The notes: generated by a model from the sequence alone, not told the origin. 62,989 bases of DNA from Tissierellia bacterium (GCA_030537695.1 JAUNVJ010000006.1:1-62989); one strand, 5' to 3'. Shown: positions 8,326-17,615, numbered from the stretch's first letter. Made by a program: numbers and translations.

Positions 8326-8754
8326 TTAAAATTCATAAACTTCCGGCTGTTGAGCTTCATGAGGATGCTCAGGACCGGCATATACCTTCAATTTTGTAAA
8401 CATCTTACGACCTAGTCTGTTTTTCGGAAGCATTCCTTTTACAGCTAGTTCGATGATTCTTTCAGGTCTTTCTTGAACTAATTGACTATAAGAAACTTGA
8501 CGGCGACCACCGGGATAACCGGTATGGTACACATGAGACTTTTGCTGCCACTTGTGACCGGTTAAACGGATTTTTTCCGCATTAATAACAACGACAAAAT
8601 CTCCACAGTCCACATGGGGAGTAAAGGTCGGTTTATTCTTCCCTCTTAATATATGGGCAATTTCACTGGCTAATCTACCAAGGACTTTTCCTTCTGCGTC
8701 AATAACATACCATTTTCGATCTACTTCACTGGCCTTTGCCATATAGCTTTTCAA
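8326..8754 (-). CDS. rplM: Ribosomal protein L13
   Basis: Large-subunit ribosomal protein of 142 residues. The N-terminus [20 protein letters not shown], the [16 protein letters not shown] block, and [18 protein letters not shown] are typical of L13. The start is TTG at 8754, seven bases after AGGAGG; the MKSYMAK beginning matches clostridial L13, so TTG is preferred over the ATG at residue 5. It is the first gene of the rplM-rpsI operon with its own promoter. Confidence 0.97.
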   Translation of the reverse strand: MKSYMAKASEVDRKWYVIDAEGKVLGRLASEIAHILRGKNKPTFTPHVDCGDFVVVINAEKIRLTGHKWQQKSHVYHTGYPGGRRQVSYSQLVQERPERIIELAVKGMLPKNRLGRKMFTKLKVYAGPEHPHEAQQPEVYEF

Positions 8755-8811
8755 TGATTTTCCTCCTAATGTGATTAAAAAAATTCCGGGGCTTTTTAAA
8801 CACTAGTAGAT

Positions 8812-8840
8812 ATTTTAAACCAATTATTTTTATCTGTCAA
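8812..8840 (-). promoter_or_regulatory. Promoter of rplM-rpsI
   Basis: The minus strand has -35 TTGACA (8835-8840), a 17-base spacer and -10 TAAAAT (8812-8817). It lies between the hydrogenase stop and rplM and gives a short leader before the AGGAGG site. Confidence 0.75.
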
Positions 8841-8874
8841 TAAAAAATTGAATTTTTTCTCTATTTTACAGAGT

Positions 8875-10380
8875 CTAGAAAGCTTTTTCTCCTCTTTCGA
8901 TCTTATCGTTATCCAAGGGAGTTTTATAAACGGAAGATTTTTTATACTTATCAATGGCTCGTTTCACTCTTGTCATAGATGCGATGGTGCCCACTCCGGC
9001 AATACATCCTCCTGGACAAGCCATTCCTTCCAAAAGATAACCATCCTTTTTACCTCTTTTTGCCACCTTAAGCATTTTTACACATTCCTCTAAAGTATTG
9101 GCACCTTCAATCTGAATCTTTCGATCCGGCTCCAATTCTTGAGCTACAACTTTAACTGACTCAGCCACACCACCGGCAATGGGATATCCTCTACCGAGGG
9201 CGGAAGATTCTTCCACTTCTTGAGAAATTTCTATTTCCGACGGCTCAATATTCTTTGCAACAAACATCCCCATCAATTCTTCAAAGGTAATGACAAAATC
9301 CACATGGGATTTTACTTTCGTATCCAAAGCTTCCAGTTTTTTTGACGTACAAGGACCGATAAAGACAACAGTGGCTTCCGGATCCAGTTTTTTAATATAT
9401 TCCGCTGTGTATCGCATCGGTGACCCGGAATCGGAAACTTGATCAAATAGTTCGGGAAATTCATTTTTAATCATCAAGGCCCAAGAAAAACAGCAGCTGG
9501 TTCCCATAAAGGGAATATCTTCAGGCACTCTTTCCAAAAATTCCTGTGCTTCATGAAGAGTGGTAATATCTGCTCCCAGTGCAACTTCCACTACGTCTTT
9601 AAAGCCCAATTGCTTAATACCTTCAATAATTTGTTCTGGCTTCGTGTTCATACCGAATTGGCCGATATAAGAAGGTGCAATGGCCCCGTAAACTTTTCTT
9701 CCTGATTTTATCGCTTTGATCAATTGATAAATTTGAGTCTTGTCTGCAATGGCTCCAAAGGGACATTCTGCAATGCAACGACCACAAGCGACACATTTGT
9801 CATGATCGATCTCCGCCCGATTATATTCATCGGAACCGATGGCATGGACTCCGCAAGCTGCCGCACAAGGACGGTCATATTTTACAATGGCGGAATAAGG
9901 ACAAGTGTCTTTACAACGTCCACATCGAATGCATTTTTCATCATCTATAATTGTACGATGTTTCCCCATGGATACTGCATTGACAGGACAGACATTGGTA
10001 CAGGGATGTGCCATACATTTTCTACAATTGTCCGTTACGACAAAGGATTTTGTAGGACAGGACTCACAAGCAAATTTAATGACATTGATCAAAGGTTTTT
10101 CATAAGCATTTGTATCAATGTCCACTTCATCAAATCCGTCTGTTACTTTTGTAAATACACCAATTTCACGCACTCCCATACCCATTGCCAAACGCACCCT
10201 TTCATCGGCAACGGCTCGTTCTCTAAATATATCCTCCCGATATTTTGCTATTTCTCCGGGTACAATGCGGTAACTGGAATCTTCAAGTTCAGATATGTCA
10301 TAATCTCCAAATGCGATTCTTGCTACTTCAGCAAATACTTTTCGTCGTATTTCAACGATTGTACCGTAACTTTCTTTCAT
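8875..10380 (-). CDS. Monomeric [FeFe] hydrogenase, group B-like
   Basis: Iron hydrogenase of 501 residues that interconverts protons and H2 with ferredoxin-type electrons. The N-terminal half carries several [4Fe-4S] sites (cysteines at 105-131, 150-160, 172-176 and 196-206). The H-cluster loops are L1 TSCCFSW (294-300), L2 GPCTSKK (342-348) and L3 EGMACPGGCIAG (451-462). TSCC in L1 is the pattern of the less-studied clostridial group B; the usual proline after TSCC is phenylalanine here. The gene for a [2Fe-2S] thioredoxin-like protein lies 16 bases upstream and probably supplies a partner. The maturases HydEFG are not in the window. Catalysis could run in either direction or serve sensing. 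Confidence 0.88.
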   Translation of the reverse strand: MKESYGTIVEIRRKVFAEVARIAFGDYDISELEDSSYRIVPGEIAKYREDIFRERAVADERVRLAMGMGVREIGVFTKVTDGFDEVDIDTNAYEKPLINVIKFACESCPTKSFVVTDNCRKCMAHPCTNVCPVNAVSMGKHRTIIDDEKCIRCGRCKDTCPYSAIVKYDRPCAAACGVHAIGSDEYNRAEIDHDKCVACGRCIAECPFGAIADKTQIYQLIKAIKSGRKVYGAIAPSYIGQFGMNTKPEQIIEGIKQLGFKDVVEVALGADITTLHEAQEFLERVPEDIPFMGTSCCFSWALMIKNEFPELFDQVSDSGSPMRYTAEYIKKLDPEATVVFIGPCTSKKLEALDTKVKSHVDFVITFEELMGMFVAKNIEPSEIEISQEVEESSALGRGYPIAGGVAESVKVVAQELEPDRKIQIEGANTLEECVKMLKVAKRGKKDGYLLEGMACPGGCIAGVGTIASMTRVKRAIDKYKKSSVYKTPLDNDKIERGEKAF

Positions 10381-10396
10381 ATTTTAAATACCCCTA

Positions 10397-10672
10397 TCAA
10401 AAACGTAATTTGTTAATAATCTTCTCACTGACTTCTTGTGCACTTGCACGAAAGATAATCTCATCGTCAATCAACACCACAGGTGCCACCTGATTGTTCA
10501 TATCTTTTTTACAATACCCCAAGCAATGGGCAAACTCCACTTCCAAATGTTCTGCAGAGCATAGTTCCGACTCCGGACCACATACATTTTCTTTTAAAAA
10601 TTCTACGGCGTCATATATCCCATTGGCACCCATCAATGTACATCTTGCACCCATACATATGGTTACTTTCAT
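10397..10672 (-). CDS. Thioredoxin-like [2Fe-2S] ferredoxin (NuoE C-terminal type)
   Basis: Small redox protein of 91 residues. Its cysteine pattern (CMGARC near residue 6, then HCLGYCKK near residue 70) and fold-length match the thioredoxin-like [2Fe-2S] domain found in NuoE/HydC-type subunits. It most likely passes electrons to or from the [FeFe] hydrogenase encoded directly downstream. The N-terminal helical region of full NuoE is absent. A GGGGAAGG site precedes the ATG. Confidence 0.85.
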   Translation of the reverse strand: MKVTICMGARCTLMGANGIYDAVEFLKENVCGPESELCSAEHLEVEFAHCLGYCKKDMNNQVAPVVLIDDEIIFRASAQEVSEKIINKLRF

Positions 10673-10773
10673 AGCCTTCCCCTTTCCTATAAATCTGATA
10701 TTATTTTAACATAATTAAGATATAAAAGATACCTCATTCCTCCATCAAAAGAATGTTGATCCTCCCATAAATA

Positions 10774-10806
10774 AAAAATCCTCCCTATTCAATAGAGAGG
10801 ATTTTG
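10774..10806 (-). terminator. Terminator after the YutG-like gene
   Basis: Stem AAATCCTC / GAGGATTT with additional pairing inside (CTATT/AATAG) is followed on the minus strand by a T-run. Confidence 0.85.
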
Positions 10807-10812
10807 AAAATT

Positions 10813-11331
10813 TTATAATTCCGGTGTCTTATCTTCCTGAAACCGTTCTGTATGGGCAATTCGAGAAGCTGCAGCTGCTGCAATGGCAGCTACTAAGTCA
10901 TCGGCAAAAGTCGTTACGGAATCTTTGGATTTTTTTTCGTCTAAATATTTAATGATCCCAATCTTTTCTTTGTCCAAGTAGCCAAAATTCGTCAATCCGA
11001 TGGATCCATAGATGTTTACAATCCCCAAGGGTAAAATTTCATCGATTCCATAAAGGCCTTCATCGGCGGAAATAATGGATTGGATTGGTTCAGGTAGCAA
11101 TTTTCGATCGGCCAAGTCGTCAATGGCAAGTCCTGTCAATACTGCATGGACGACTTCTCGCTTCTGTAGCACTTTCTTTACATTTTCAACACATTCCTCC
11201 ATCGTAATATCAGGAAGATAGGGTTTTTGAAGAAGATGAACCACTTCAGCAATGTCTTCAATACTTACGCCGATTCGTTCTAATTCCTTTACCGTGTGTT
11301 TGTACAGCTCTTCCATTTTATATTGATACAT
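10813..11331 (-). CDS. YutG/phosphatidylglycerophosphatase A-family protein
   Basis: Protein of 172 residues resembling B. subtilis YutG. Visible markers are AVLTGLAIDDLADRKLLP, DEGLYGIDEILPLGIVNIYG and FADDLVAAIAAAAASR. The family is annotated as phosphatidylglycerophosphatase A-related, but soluble YutG-type proteins lack the membrane segments of E. coli PgpA, so the lipid phosphatase role is uncertain. A GAGGTG site precedes the ATG. It is a single gene closed by its own terminator. Confidence 0.8.
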   Translation of the reverse strand: MYQYKMEELYKHTVKELERIGVSIEDIAEVVHLLQKPYLPDITMEECVENVKKVLQKREVVHAVLTGLAIDDLADRKLLPEPIQSIISADEGLYGIDEILPLGIVNIYGSIGLTNFGYLDKEKIGIIKYLDEKKSKDSVTTFADDLVAAIAAAAASRIAHTERFQEDKTPEL

Positions 11332-11619
11332 AAATTCACCTCAATTTTTTTCTTATGAATAAAGTCTTTCTATCTGTATTTTCTCTTTTTATCATTGGTT
11401 TTATGTGAAATCGTCCCAAAAATATTTTATTTTCAATGTTTAAATATACCCAATATAGGCTTTTTACCACAAGATGATGAAAAGACAATTCCCATCTGCC
11501 ATTGTAAAGAGTCTGCAATTTGTCATCGTAAAGATGGAAAGTTTTTTCCACCGATCCCTATGGAAAATCCTGAGTCGATATCTTTAAAACTGCTGCCAAG
11601 GCCGATTGTTCAATCGTCG

Positions 11620-12150
11620 TTACCGTCTTCGTCTTTGACTTTTTCGACGCATTTCCTGTTGATGGCGAATGGAACGCATTCGCCGTTTCCATCGAGCCCG
11701 ACTTCTCTTAATACTGATTCCGTACAAAAGTCCAGGGATAAAAGAGCTGATTAAAACCGTCCCCATATTAAGAGGAAGACGATTGATTTTTATGATATAA
11801 ATTTGGGGCATGAGAAAAAGTTCCAGTGGGAATTTCCACATATTCGTGCCGGGAGGCTCTGCCAATGGATTTTTTCCCAATCCTAAAAATGAGACGATTC
11901 CTAAGAGTATGGCCATTAAGACGATGATGTTTCCCGTTAGAAAATCCAATTGTCTCGCCGTTTTTTTACTCATTCCCTTCCCAAAATTATAGTAGAGTAG
12001 AAGGGGTATTAATGTTAAAAAAATTCGAAAAAATAAATTTCCATAGACAAATTCTCGTAAATTTTCACTTAAATTTATAATAAAAGCCAGACTAAATACA
12101 ATAATAATCGTAAAAAAATGAAAAAGTAAACCTCTCATATTATTTCGCAT
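11620..12150 (-). CDS. Integral membrane protein of unknown function
   Basis: Protein of 176 residues with about four membrane segments (near residues 7-27, 36-54, 70-92 and 128-148) and a very basic C-terminal tail rich in arginine. I do not recognise the family. Its start overlaps the end of apbE by 11 bases, which suggests translational coupling. ApbE neighbours are often membrane parts of flavinylated electron-transfer systems, so a role in anchoring or receiving a flavinylated protein is possible but not shown. About 290 bases follow its stop with no convincing gene. Confidence 0.6.
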   Translation of the reverse strand: MRNNMRGLLFHFFTIIIVFSLAFIINLSENLREFVYGNLFFRIFLTLIPLLLYYNFGKGMSKKTARQLDFLTGNIIVLMAILLGIVSFLGLGKNPLAEPPGTNMWKFPLELFLMPQIYIIKINRLPLNMGTVLISSFIPGLLYGISIKRSRARWKRRMRSIRHQQEMRRKSQRRRR

Positions 12151-13225
12151 GGTCGTCCTCCAGATATTTCGACATTCCCGGAGTCATAAGAACTTTTAAA
12201 TCTCTATCAATCCATAGCATATCTGTCTGAGTCTGTTTTGCCATGGCCATGATATCTTCCGTATTACTTAAAAATGCAGCAGTGGATAAAAAGTCACATA
12301 GACCCGAATCTTTTGTCACTACCGTCATCGATCGAATATGATCTGTCGGGTATAAGGTGTCCGGATCCAATATATGGCAGTATCGTTTCCCCGCCAAATC
12401 AAAATACCTTTGGTAATCTCCACTGGTTACCACAGAAACTCCATTGACATCTAAAATTTCAGCGACTTGATTGGAGGAATTCGTATCGGGATTTTGAATG
12501 CCCACACGGAAAAATTGTCGGTCTCCCATTGGTTTTCCAATAAGACGAACATTGCCACCGGCAGAAATCATAGCAGAAGTTACACCTCGTTTTTCAAGAT
12601 CTCTGGCCACAAGTTCTGTGGCATATCCCTTTGCCACTGCACCGGTATCCAAAGACATGCCTTCTTTCGTCAAAAACACGGTATGGTTTTTATCATCGAC
12701 AATCAATTCATTCATATCCATTAGAGGACGTAGAGCTTCCAATTCTTCTTGAGGGGGAAGTGAGTATCCCAACTGTTCTTCCACATCCTTTGAAGAGGCT
12801 CCCCCTTCATAGAGATCCCGATATTGATTCCAGTAATCCACTAGGGGTCCCAAACAAATATTGGTTTTGTGTGAAATCGTATTATAAGCTTCTTTTGAAA
12901 ATTTGATCATTTCATAGAGATCCTCAGATACAAAAACCGGTTCCTTGCCCGCCTTGTCATTGATGGTTTTCACATTGGGGATTTCTTTTTTATCCGATCT
13001 GTAATTGTGATATCGATCAAAAAGCTTATGTAATTCTTCAAATCTATCCTGAGCAAATTGTAAGTTTTCCTCTGCAAAATCTTTATCTTCTGAAAATATT
13101 GTCACTTCAATTACCGTATCAAATGTGTCATAAAATTGTATATTATGTTTGATTTGAGCTGTATCTCTTTTGCAACCGGTCATTGACAGGAGCAAAATCG
13201 ATAGGATCAAAAATATTTTTTTCAT
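12140..13225 (-). CDS. apbE: FAD:protein FMN transferase lipoprotein
   Basis: Extracytoplasmic flavin transferase of 361 residues that attaches FMN from FAD to threonine residues of target proteins. A lipoprotein signal with lipobox LSMTGC ends at Cys18. The ApbE signatures are DTGAVAKGYATELV, SAGGNVRLIG and the SGLCDFLSTAAFL magnesium-binding region. The frame extends upstream to 13321, but the ATG at 13225, seven bases after AGGAGG, gives the signal peptide and is the start. No obvious flavinylation target (FMN_bind domain) lies in the window. Confidence 0.93.
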   Translation of the reverse strand: MKKIFLILSILLLSMTGCKRDTAQIKHNIQFYDTFDTVIEVTIFSEDKDFAEENLQFAQDRFEELHKLFDRYHNYRSDKKEIPNVKTINDKAGKEPVFVSEDLYEMIKFSKEAYNTISHKTNICLGPLVDYWNQYRDLYEGGASSKDVEEQLGYSLPPQEELEALRPLMDMNELIVDDKNHTVFLTKEGMSLDTGAVAKGYATELVARDLEKRGVTSAMISAGGNVRLIGKPMGDRQFFRVGIQNPDTNSSNQVAEILDVNGVSVVTSGDYQRYFDLAGKRYCHILDPDTLYPTDHIRSMTVVTKDSGLCDFLSTAAFLSNTEDIMAMAKQTQTDMLWIDRDLKVLMTPGMSKYLEDDHAK

Positions 13226-13271
13226 AAGATCACCTCCTAATATACTACCATTACTTCTTCTAAAATGACAA

Positions 13272-13298
13272 GAAAAAAAGAAGGAGTTCCCCTTCTTC
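13272..13298 (-). terminator. Terminator after the P-type ATPase
   Basis: Stem AGAAGG / CCTTCT (with flanking pairs) is followed on the minus strand by TTTTTTTCTT, between the ATPase stop and the apbE start. Confidence 0.75.
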
Positions 13299-13321
13299 TC
13301 TTCGTCGATCCATATTTTCAA

Positions 13322-15403
13322 TTATAGAGTATAGGACTTCATATTTCCAAATGCAGTGACAATGGTGGAGCTGTTATGCAAAGCGGATGAGGTGGTATTA
13401 TTGATGATACCGAAAACTCCCAATACAATGAGAAGGGAGTTAAATCCGATAATCCCCCTATAATCCCTGTCAATTCTACAATTCAAAGCCTTTGCAATTT
13501 TAACTACATCCACTAAGGAGTCCAAACTGTCATTCCCAATGGCGATATCGGAAATTTCTCGAGCAATATCGGCCCCTTGATACATACTGATACCGATGTC
13601 TGCCATGGAAAGAGCCACCGAATCATTGATGCCATCACCGATCATGACCACCTTATGACCTTTTTCTTTTTCTTGGCGTATAAAATTGGCTTTGTCCTCT
13701 GGCAAAACTTGAGATTTATAATAGTCGACTCCCAAGGTTTTAGCAACATGAGCTGCCGAATTTTCATGGTCTCCTGTCAGCATCACAATATTATCAAATC
13801 CTAAATTTCGCAATTGATCAATCGTTCGTTTGGCATCAGGACGGACTGGATCATGAATACATAATACAGCAATCAGTTCCCCGTCATAGGCCAAATAAAG
13901 GAGGGAATATTTTTCTTTGAGTTTTTCCACCAATTCTCGTTTGTGGGCAGGATAATTCACTTTTTCATCTTCAAAGATAAAATGTTCCGATCCGATCAAG
14001 GCTTGTCGTCCATTGATGGTAGAGGCAATTCCATGGGCTACAATATACTGAGGTTCCGAGTGCATCTCTTCATGATGCAGTCCTTCAGCCTTTGCTTTTT
14101 CTACCACAGCTGTAGCTATGGAATGGGGAAAATGTTCTTCCAGACATGCGGCAATTCTTAGGCAATCGTCTCGAAGGTTTCCTTCAAAAGTTATAATTTC
14201 TTTGACCATGGGCTGTGCTTGAGTCAATGTTCCTGTTTTATCGAAGACAATGGTATCAGCATGGGAAAGTTCTTCTAAAAATTTTCCACCCTTTACCAGT
14301 ACTTCTTCTTCTGAAGCTTGTCTCATGGCACTCATTGTGGCAATGGGAATGGTCAATTTCAATGCACAGGAAAAATCCACCATTAAAAAGGCCTTCGCCT
14401 TTGTAAAACTACCGGTAAGCAAAAAGGTGACAGCTGCACCTAAGAAAGAATATTTCACTAGGGCGTCCGCCAAGTTTTCCGCTCTTTTTTGAGCTTCACT
14501 TTTATTTTTCTCCGATTCGGAAATTAAATCGATAATCCGGTGAATTCGAGATTCGTCATACTGACTCGTGGTTTGAACGATTAATTTTCCTTCCTCTAAA
14601 GCAGTTCCTGCAAAAACACCATTCCCTTTAATTTTTTTGACCGGCATGGATTCTCCAGTAAAGCTGGATTCGTTGACCATGGCAATTCCCGATACGACTT
14701 TGCCGTCAACGGGGATGGTATTGCCCATGGTGACCTCCACCCATTCGCCTTTTTGAATTTCTTCCAAGGCCTTTAAGCTCTTATTTCCTTTTTCATCTAC
14801 GACAAAAACTCGGTCCACATTGACTGTCAAGGATCGAGCCAAATCGGATTTTGATTTTTTAAACGTCCAATCTTCTAATTGTTCGCCTAAATCCAGTAGG
14901 AACATAATCGAAGCTGCAGCACCGAATTCTCCCCCCATCATCGATACGGTAATTGCGGTTGCATCTAAGATTTCCACATTTAAACCTTGGGTGATTTGGT
15001 ATTGGTCCCAAGCCCTTTTTATAAACTTTCCGGCTCGTAACAAAATTGCCACTGTCCGTAGTGGATAGGGCAAAAGTCTTCTCATCACGAATCGACGCTC
15101 AAAGGCATCCCGAAACACATGGAAGAGTTCTCGCTCTTCTTGTGGTACAAAATCTCTGTTTTCAATAAGGACTTTGGACAGATCATCGATCTTTAATTCT
15201 AAGATATAACGACAAATTTTAGGGAGAACGTGATCTTCATACTCCACTACAAAGCTGCCACTGATTGGATGGACCTTACAATGATAAACGCCATCCATAT
15301 TCTCCAAAAGATATTTTAATCCATTGGCTTCTTTATGGGTCAGCTTATAGGGGGTACAAAAACGTGTTCTCCCTTTTATACGATGGGCTATTCTAGCTTT
15401 CAT
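13322..15403 (-). CDS. Heavy-metal P1B-type ATPase with SCA intramembrane motif
   Basis: Metal transporter of 693 residues. The N-terminal part is a degenerate metal-binding-like domain without a CxxC. The actuator has TGES (249-252). The phosphorylation site DKTGTLT starts at Asp388, and GDGIND lies in the ATP-hinge region. The membrane motif that selects the metal is DFSCALKL (Ser345-Cys346-Ala347) instead of the CPC, CPH or SPC of well-studied P1B pumps, so the metal cannot be assigned from those groups. The small DUF6110-like gene lies 6 bases upstream and is probably a partner. It likely exports a transition metal from the cytoplasm. Confidence 0.88.
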   Translation of the reverse strand: MKARIAHRIKGRTRFCTPYKLTHKEANGLKYLLENMDGVYHCKVHPISGSFVVEYEDHVLPKICRYILELKIDDLSKVLIENRDFVPQEERELFHVFRDAFERRFVMRRLLPYPLRTVAILLRAGKFIKRAWDQYQITQGLNVEILDATAITVSMMGGEFGAAASIMFLLDLGEQLEDWTFKKSKSDLARSLTVNVDRVFVVDEKGNKSLKALEEIQKGEWVEVTMGNTIPVDGKVVSGIAMVNESSFTGESMPVKKIKGNGVFAGTALEEGKLIVQTTSQYDESRIHRIIDLISESEKNKSEAQKRAENLADALVKYSFLGAAVTFLLTGSFTKAKAFLMVDFSCALKLTIPIATMSAMRQASEEEVLVKGGKFLEELSHADTIVFDKTGTLTQAQPMVKEIITFEGNLRDDCLRIAACLEEHFPHSIATAVVEKAKAEGLHHEEMHSEPQYIVAHGIASTINGRQALIGSEHFIFEDEKVNYPAHKRELVEKLKEKYSLLYLAYDGELIAVLCIHDPVRPDAKRTIDQLRNLGFDNIVMLTGDHENSAAHVAKTLGVDYYKSQVLPEDKANFIRQEKEKGHKVVMIGDGINDSVALSMADIGISMYQGADIAREISDIAIGNDSLDSLVDVVKIAKALNCRIDRDYRGIIGFNSLLIVLGVFGIINNTTSSALHNSSTIVTAFGNMKSYTL

Positions 15404-15409
15404 ATCGTC

Positions 15410-15730
15410 TTATTCCTCGTCGGCTTTCTCTTCGCCTTCTTCTACAATTTCTTCTTCCACTTCTTCGTTTGCAACGGCTTCAATATCTTCTTCCATTTGT
15501 CTTTCTCGTGCTGCTTTTTCATCCTCTTCTTTTTTTACCTTTGCTTCCGCTACGATATCATTGGTGTTTTCTCTTGCTTTTTCAATGGTTTTATCAATGG
15601 AGTCTTTGATTTTTAACCCGCCGGCTACTGCATCGACAGCTAATTCCTTCGCTTTGTCCGTTGAAAGAATTTTTCCACCAACTGCTCCACCAATAAGACC
15701 TAATCCAAAATGTAATAATCTTTTTTTCAT
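15410..15730 (-). CDS. Small DUF6110-like partner of the P-type ATPase
   Basis: Protein of 106 residues. The N-terminus (MKKRLLHFGLGLIGGAVGGK) is glycine-rich and hydrophobic and could enter the membrane. The middle is helical, and the last 40 residues are almost all Glu, Asp, Ala and Lys. The pattern resembles DUF6110 proteins, which I recall next to P-type ATPases in clostridia. The acidic tail could bind cations. It is cotranscribed with the ATPase (6-base gap) from the promoter at 15772-15800. Confidence 0.65.
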   Translation of the reverse strand: MKKRLLHFGLGLIGGAVGGKILSTDKAKELAVDAVAGGLKIKDSIDKTIEKARENTNDIVAEAKVKKEEDEKAARERQMEEDIEAVANEEVEEEIVEEGEEKADEE

Positions 15731-15771
15731 TCTTCTACTCCCCTTTCGGTATTATTAATTATCTTTTATTA

Positions 15772-15800
15772 ATAGTATCACTATCATTTAAAAATATCAA
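15772..15800 (-). promoter_or_regulatory. Promoter of the metal ATPase operon with an overlapping dyad
   Basis: The minus strand has -35 TTGATA (15795-15800), a 17-base spacer and -10 TACTAT (15772-15777). A short perfect dyad ATAGT-ATC-ACTAT (15772-15784) overlaps the -10 and could be an operator for a metal-responsive repressor. The regulator is unknown. Confidence 0.55.
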
Positions 15801-15900
15801 TCACCATTTGATTCTCTTGGATCATCTTTTCTCACTATCGATCTGTTAACTTGAATTAACATAGGAGATCGATTTTATTCATTTTTTGTTTCTCCATTTA

Positions 15901-15936
15901 AAAAAGCAGATTTCCTTCTAAAAAATCTGCCTTTTA
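15901..15936 (-). terminator. Terminator of the ilv operon
   Basis: Stem GCAGATTT / AAATCTGC with flanking A/T pairing is followed on the minus strand by a T-rich run, downstream of ilvB. Confidence 0.75.
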
Positions 15937-15971
15937 TGATTGCTTAATAGGTAAATATGAATTTATCATTT

Positions 15972-17612
15972 TTAATTCAAAATAATATCCTTATATCCTC
16001 CACCGGCGGGAATCATTGGATACACATTATCCTCTTGAGGAATATGAACGTCGATCACCATGGCGGAATTTCCCTTTGTATAGTCTTGGAGAGCTTCCTC
16101 CAACTCCAACATATTCGTAGCTTGGCGTCCTTTTAAGTGAAAGGCTTCCGCTAATGCCACAAAATTTACATCGTCACTTATCAAGGTTTGAGAATATCTT
16201 TTTTCTTGAAATATCTCCTGCCATTGACGCACCATTCCCAAGGCATGATTATTCATGACAAGGACGAGTATTTTAAAATCATATTTGCTGACTGTGGCCA
16301 ATTCATTTAAATTCATTCGAAAGGATCCGTCTCCAGTGACCAAGCATACATTTTTGTCAGGATTCCCTACTTTGGATCCAATAGCTGCTCCTAAGCCAAA
16401 GCCCATGGTCCCCAAACCTGCTGAAGTGATAAAGGTTCGAGGAGTTGAAAAACCGTAAAATTGAGAAGTCCACATTTGATGCTGTCCAACATCGGTACAG
16501 ATAATACCATCATCGCCCATATATTTGCGAAGTGTGGTTAAAATATTGCGTTCGCTCCAATTTCGGCTCTTCGTTATCTCTTGTACTCTTTGTAATTCTT
16601 CAATCCAACTTTGTCGATCTTTACGCTTTACTTTCTCAGCTAATAATGGCATCACTTGAGCTAAATCGCCCCAGATGCTATCGTGTATTGCTTTGTTTTT
16701 CCCCAATTCACTTCGACTGATATCTACTTGAAGGACCTTGGCATGGGGGGCAAAATTTTTCTCATTGCCTGCCACCCGATCTGAAAATCGAGTACCCAAT
16801 GAGATGAGAAGATCGCAATGTTCCACGGCATAGTTTGCCCGATTGGAACCGTGCATTCCCACATGGCCTAAATTATAAGGATGGCGATAGTCCACCGCCC
16901 CTTGAGCCATGAGGGAGGTGACCACGGGAATTTCACAGTCTACCAATTGTCGTAACTTTTCACAGGAATTAGAGGCAATCAAGCCTCCTCCAGCATATAT
17001 CAACGGTTTTTTCGATTGATTGATCATTTTTGCAAAGGTTTCAATTTCTTCGTCCTTCGTTTCTCGATGGAAAACTTCACTTTTATCTTTTTCTTCATAT
17101 TTATATTCTTCCACGAATAGATCCTTGGGTATATCAATTAAAACCGGACCCATTCGAGGTCTTTTTGCAATTTGAAACGCTTTTTTTATCGTATCTTGAA
17201 GATCTTCAATCTCCTGTACCAAAAAAGTTGCTTTGGTAATGGGCGAGACCATTGTGGTAATGTCCATTTCCTGAAAAGAATCCTTTCCTAAAAAAGTTCG
17301 GCTTACTTGTCCGGTTATCACCACGAGAGGTACCGAATCCATATAGGCATTGGCAATTCCCGTCACCGTGTTGGTAGCACCGGGACCTGATGTGGCAAAT
17401 ACCACCCCCACCTTTCCTGTGGATCGAGCGTATCCATCGGCTCCATGAGTAGCTCCTTGTTCATGGGCGGTTAAAATATGAGTAAATTGTTCTCCATAGT
17501 CATATAAAGCATCGTAAAGAGGAATGACCGCTCCTCCCGGATAGCCAAACAAGGTATCCACTTTTTCTTCCAATAGTGTTTTTAAAACAATTTCAGCACC
17601 TTTCAACTTCAT
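15972..17612 (-). CDS. ilvB: Acetolactate synthase, large subunit
   Basis: Thiamine-diphosphate enzyme of 546 residues that joins two pyruvates, or pyruvate and 2-oxobutyrate, in the first common step of valine, leucine and isoleucine synthesis. Visible motifs are AHEQGATHGADGYARSTGK with the catalytic Glu, the FAD-binding middle, and the ThDP motif GDGSFRMNLNELATV ending in MNN. The ATG at 17612 is used. A GTG just before it and a TTG two codons later (behind AGGTGAT) are alternatives. It is the last gene of the ilv operon, starting directly after the ilvD stop. Confidence 0.95.
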   Translation of the reverse strand: MKLKGAEIVLKTLLEEKVDTLFGYPGGAVIPLYDALYDYGEQFTHILTAHEQGATHGADGYARSTGKVGVVFATSGPGATNTVTGIANAYMDSVPLVVITGQVSRTFLGKDSFQEMDITTMVSPITKATFLVQEIEDLQDTIKKAFQIAKRPRMGPVLIDIPKDLFVEEYKYEEKDKSEVFHRETKDEEIETFAKMINQSKKPLIYAGGGLIASNSCEKLRQLVDCEIPVVTSLMAQGAVDYRHPYNLGHVGMHGSNRANYAVEHCDLLISLGTRFSDRVAGNEKNFAPHAKVLQVDISRSELGKNKAIHDSIWGDLAQVMPLLAEKVKRKDRQSWIEELQRVQEITKSRNWSERNILTTLRKYMGDDGIICTDVGQHQMWTSQFYGFSTPRTFITSAGLGTMGFGLGAAIGSKVGNPDKNVCLVTGDGSFRMNLNELATVSKYDFKILVLVMNNHALGMVRQWQEIFQEKRYSQTLISDDVNFVALAEAFHLKGRQATNMLELEEALQDYTKGNSAMVIDVHIPQEDNVYPMIPAGGGYKDIILN

Positions 17613-17615
17613 CAC

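Noticed and set aside
8326..8754. rplM start at the internal ATG (residue 5)
   Set aside because: TTG at 8754 has the correctly spaced AGGAGG site and yields the usual L13 N-terminus.
9724..10416. 230-residue plus-strand open frame
   Set aside because: It is the antisense of the clearly recognisable hydrogenase gene and reads as a shadow (Cys/Thr/Phe-rich, no family, no ribosome site).
10680..10760. Rex site upstream of the hydrogenase operon
   Set aside because: Only one half-site (TGTTAA) is present; the second half differs at several positions.
11336..11551. 71-residue minus-strand frame, with a protein-like stretch on its far side beyond an in-frame TAG
   Set aside because: GTG start without ribosome site and no family; it may be another relic, but the evidence is thinner than in the three gaps reported.
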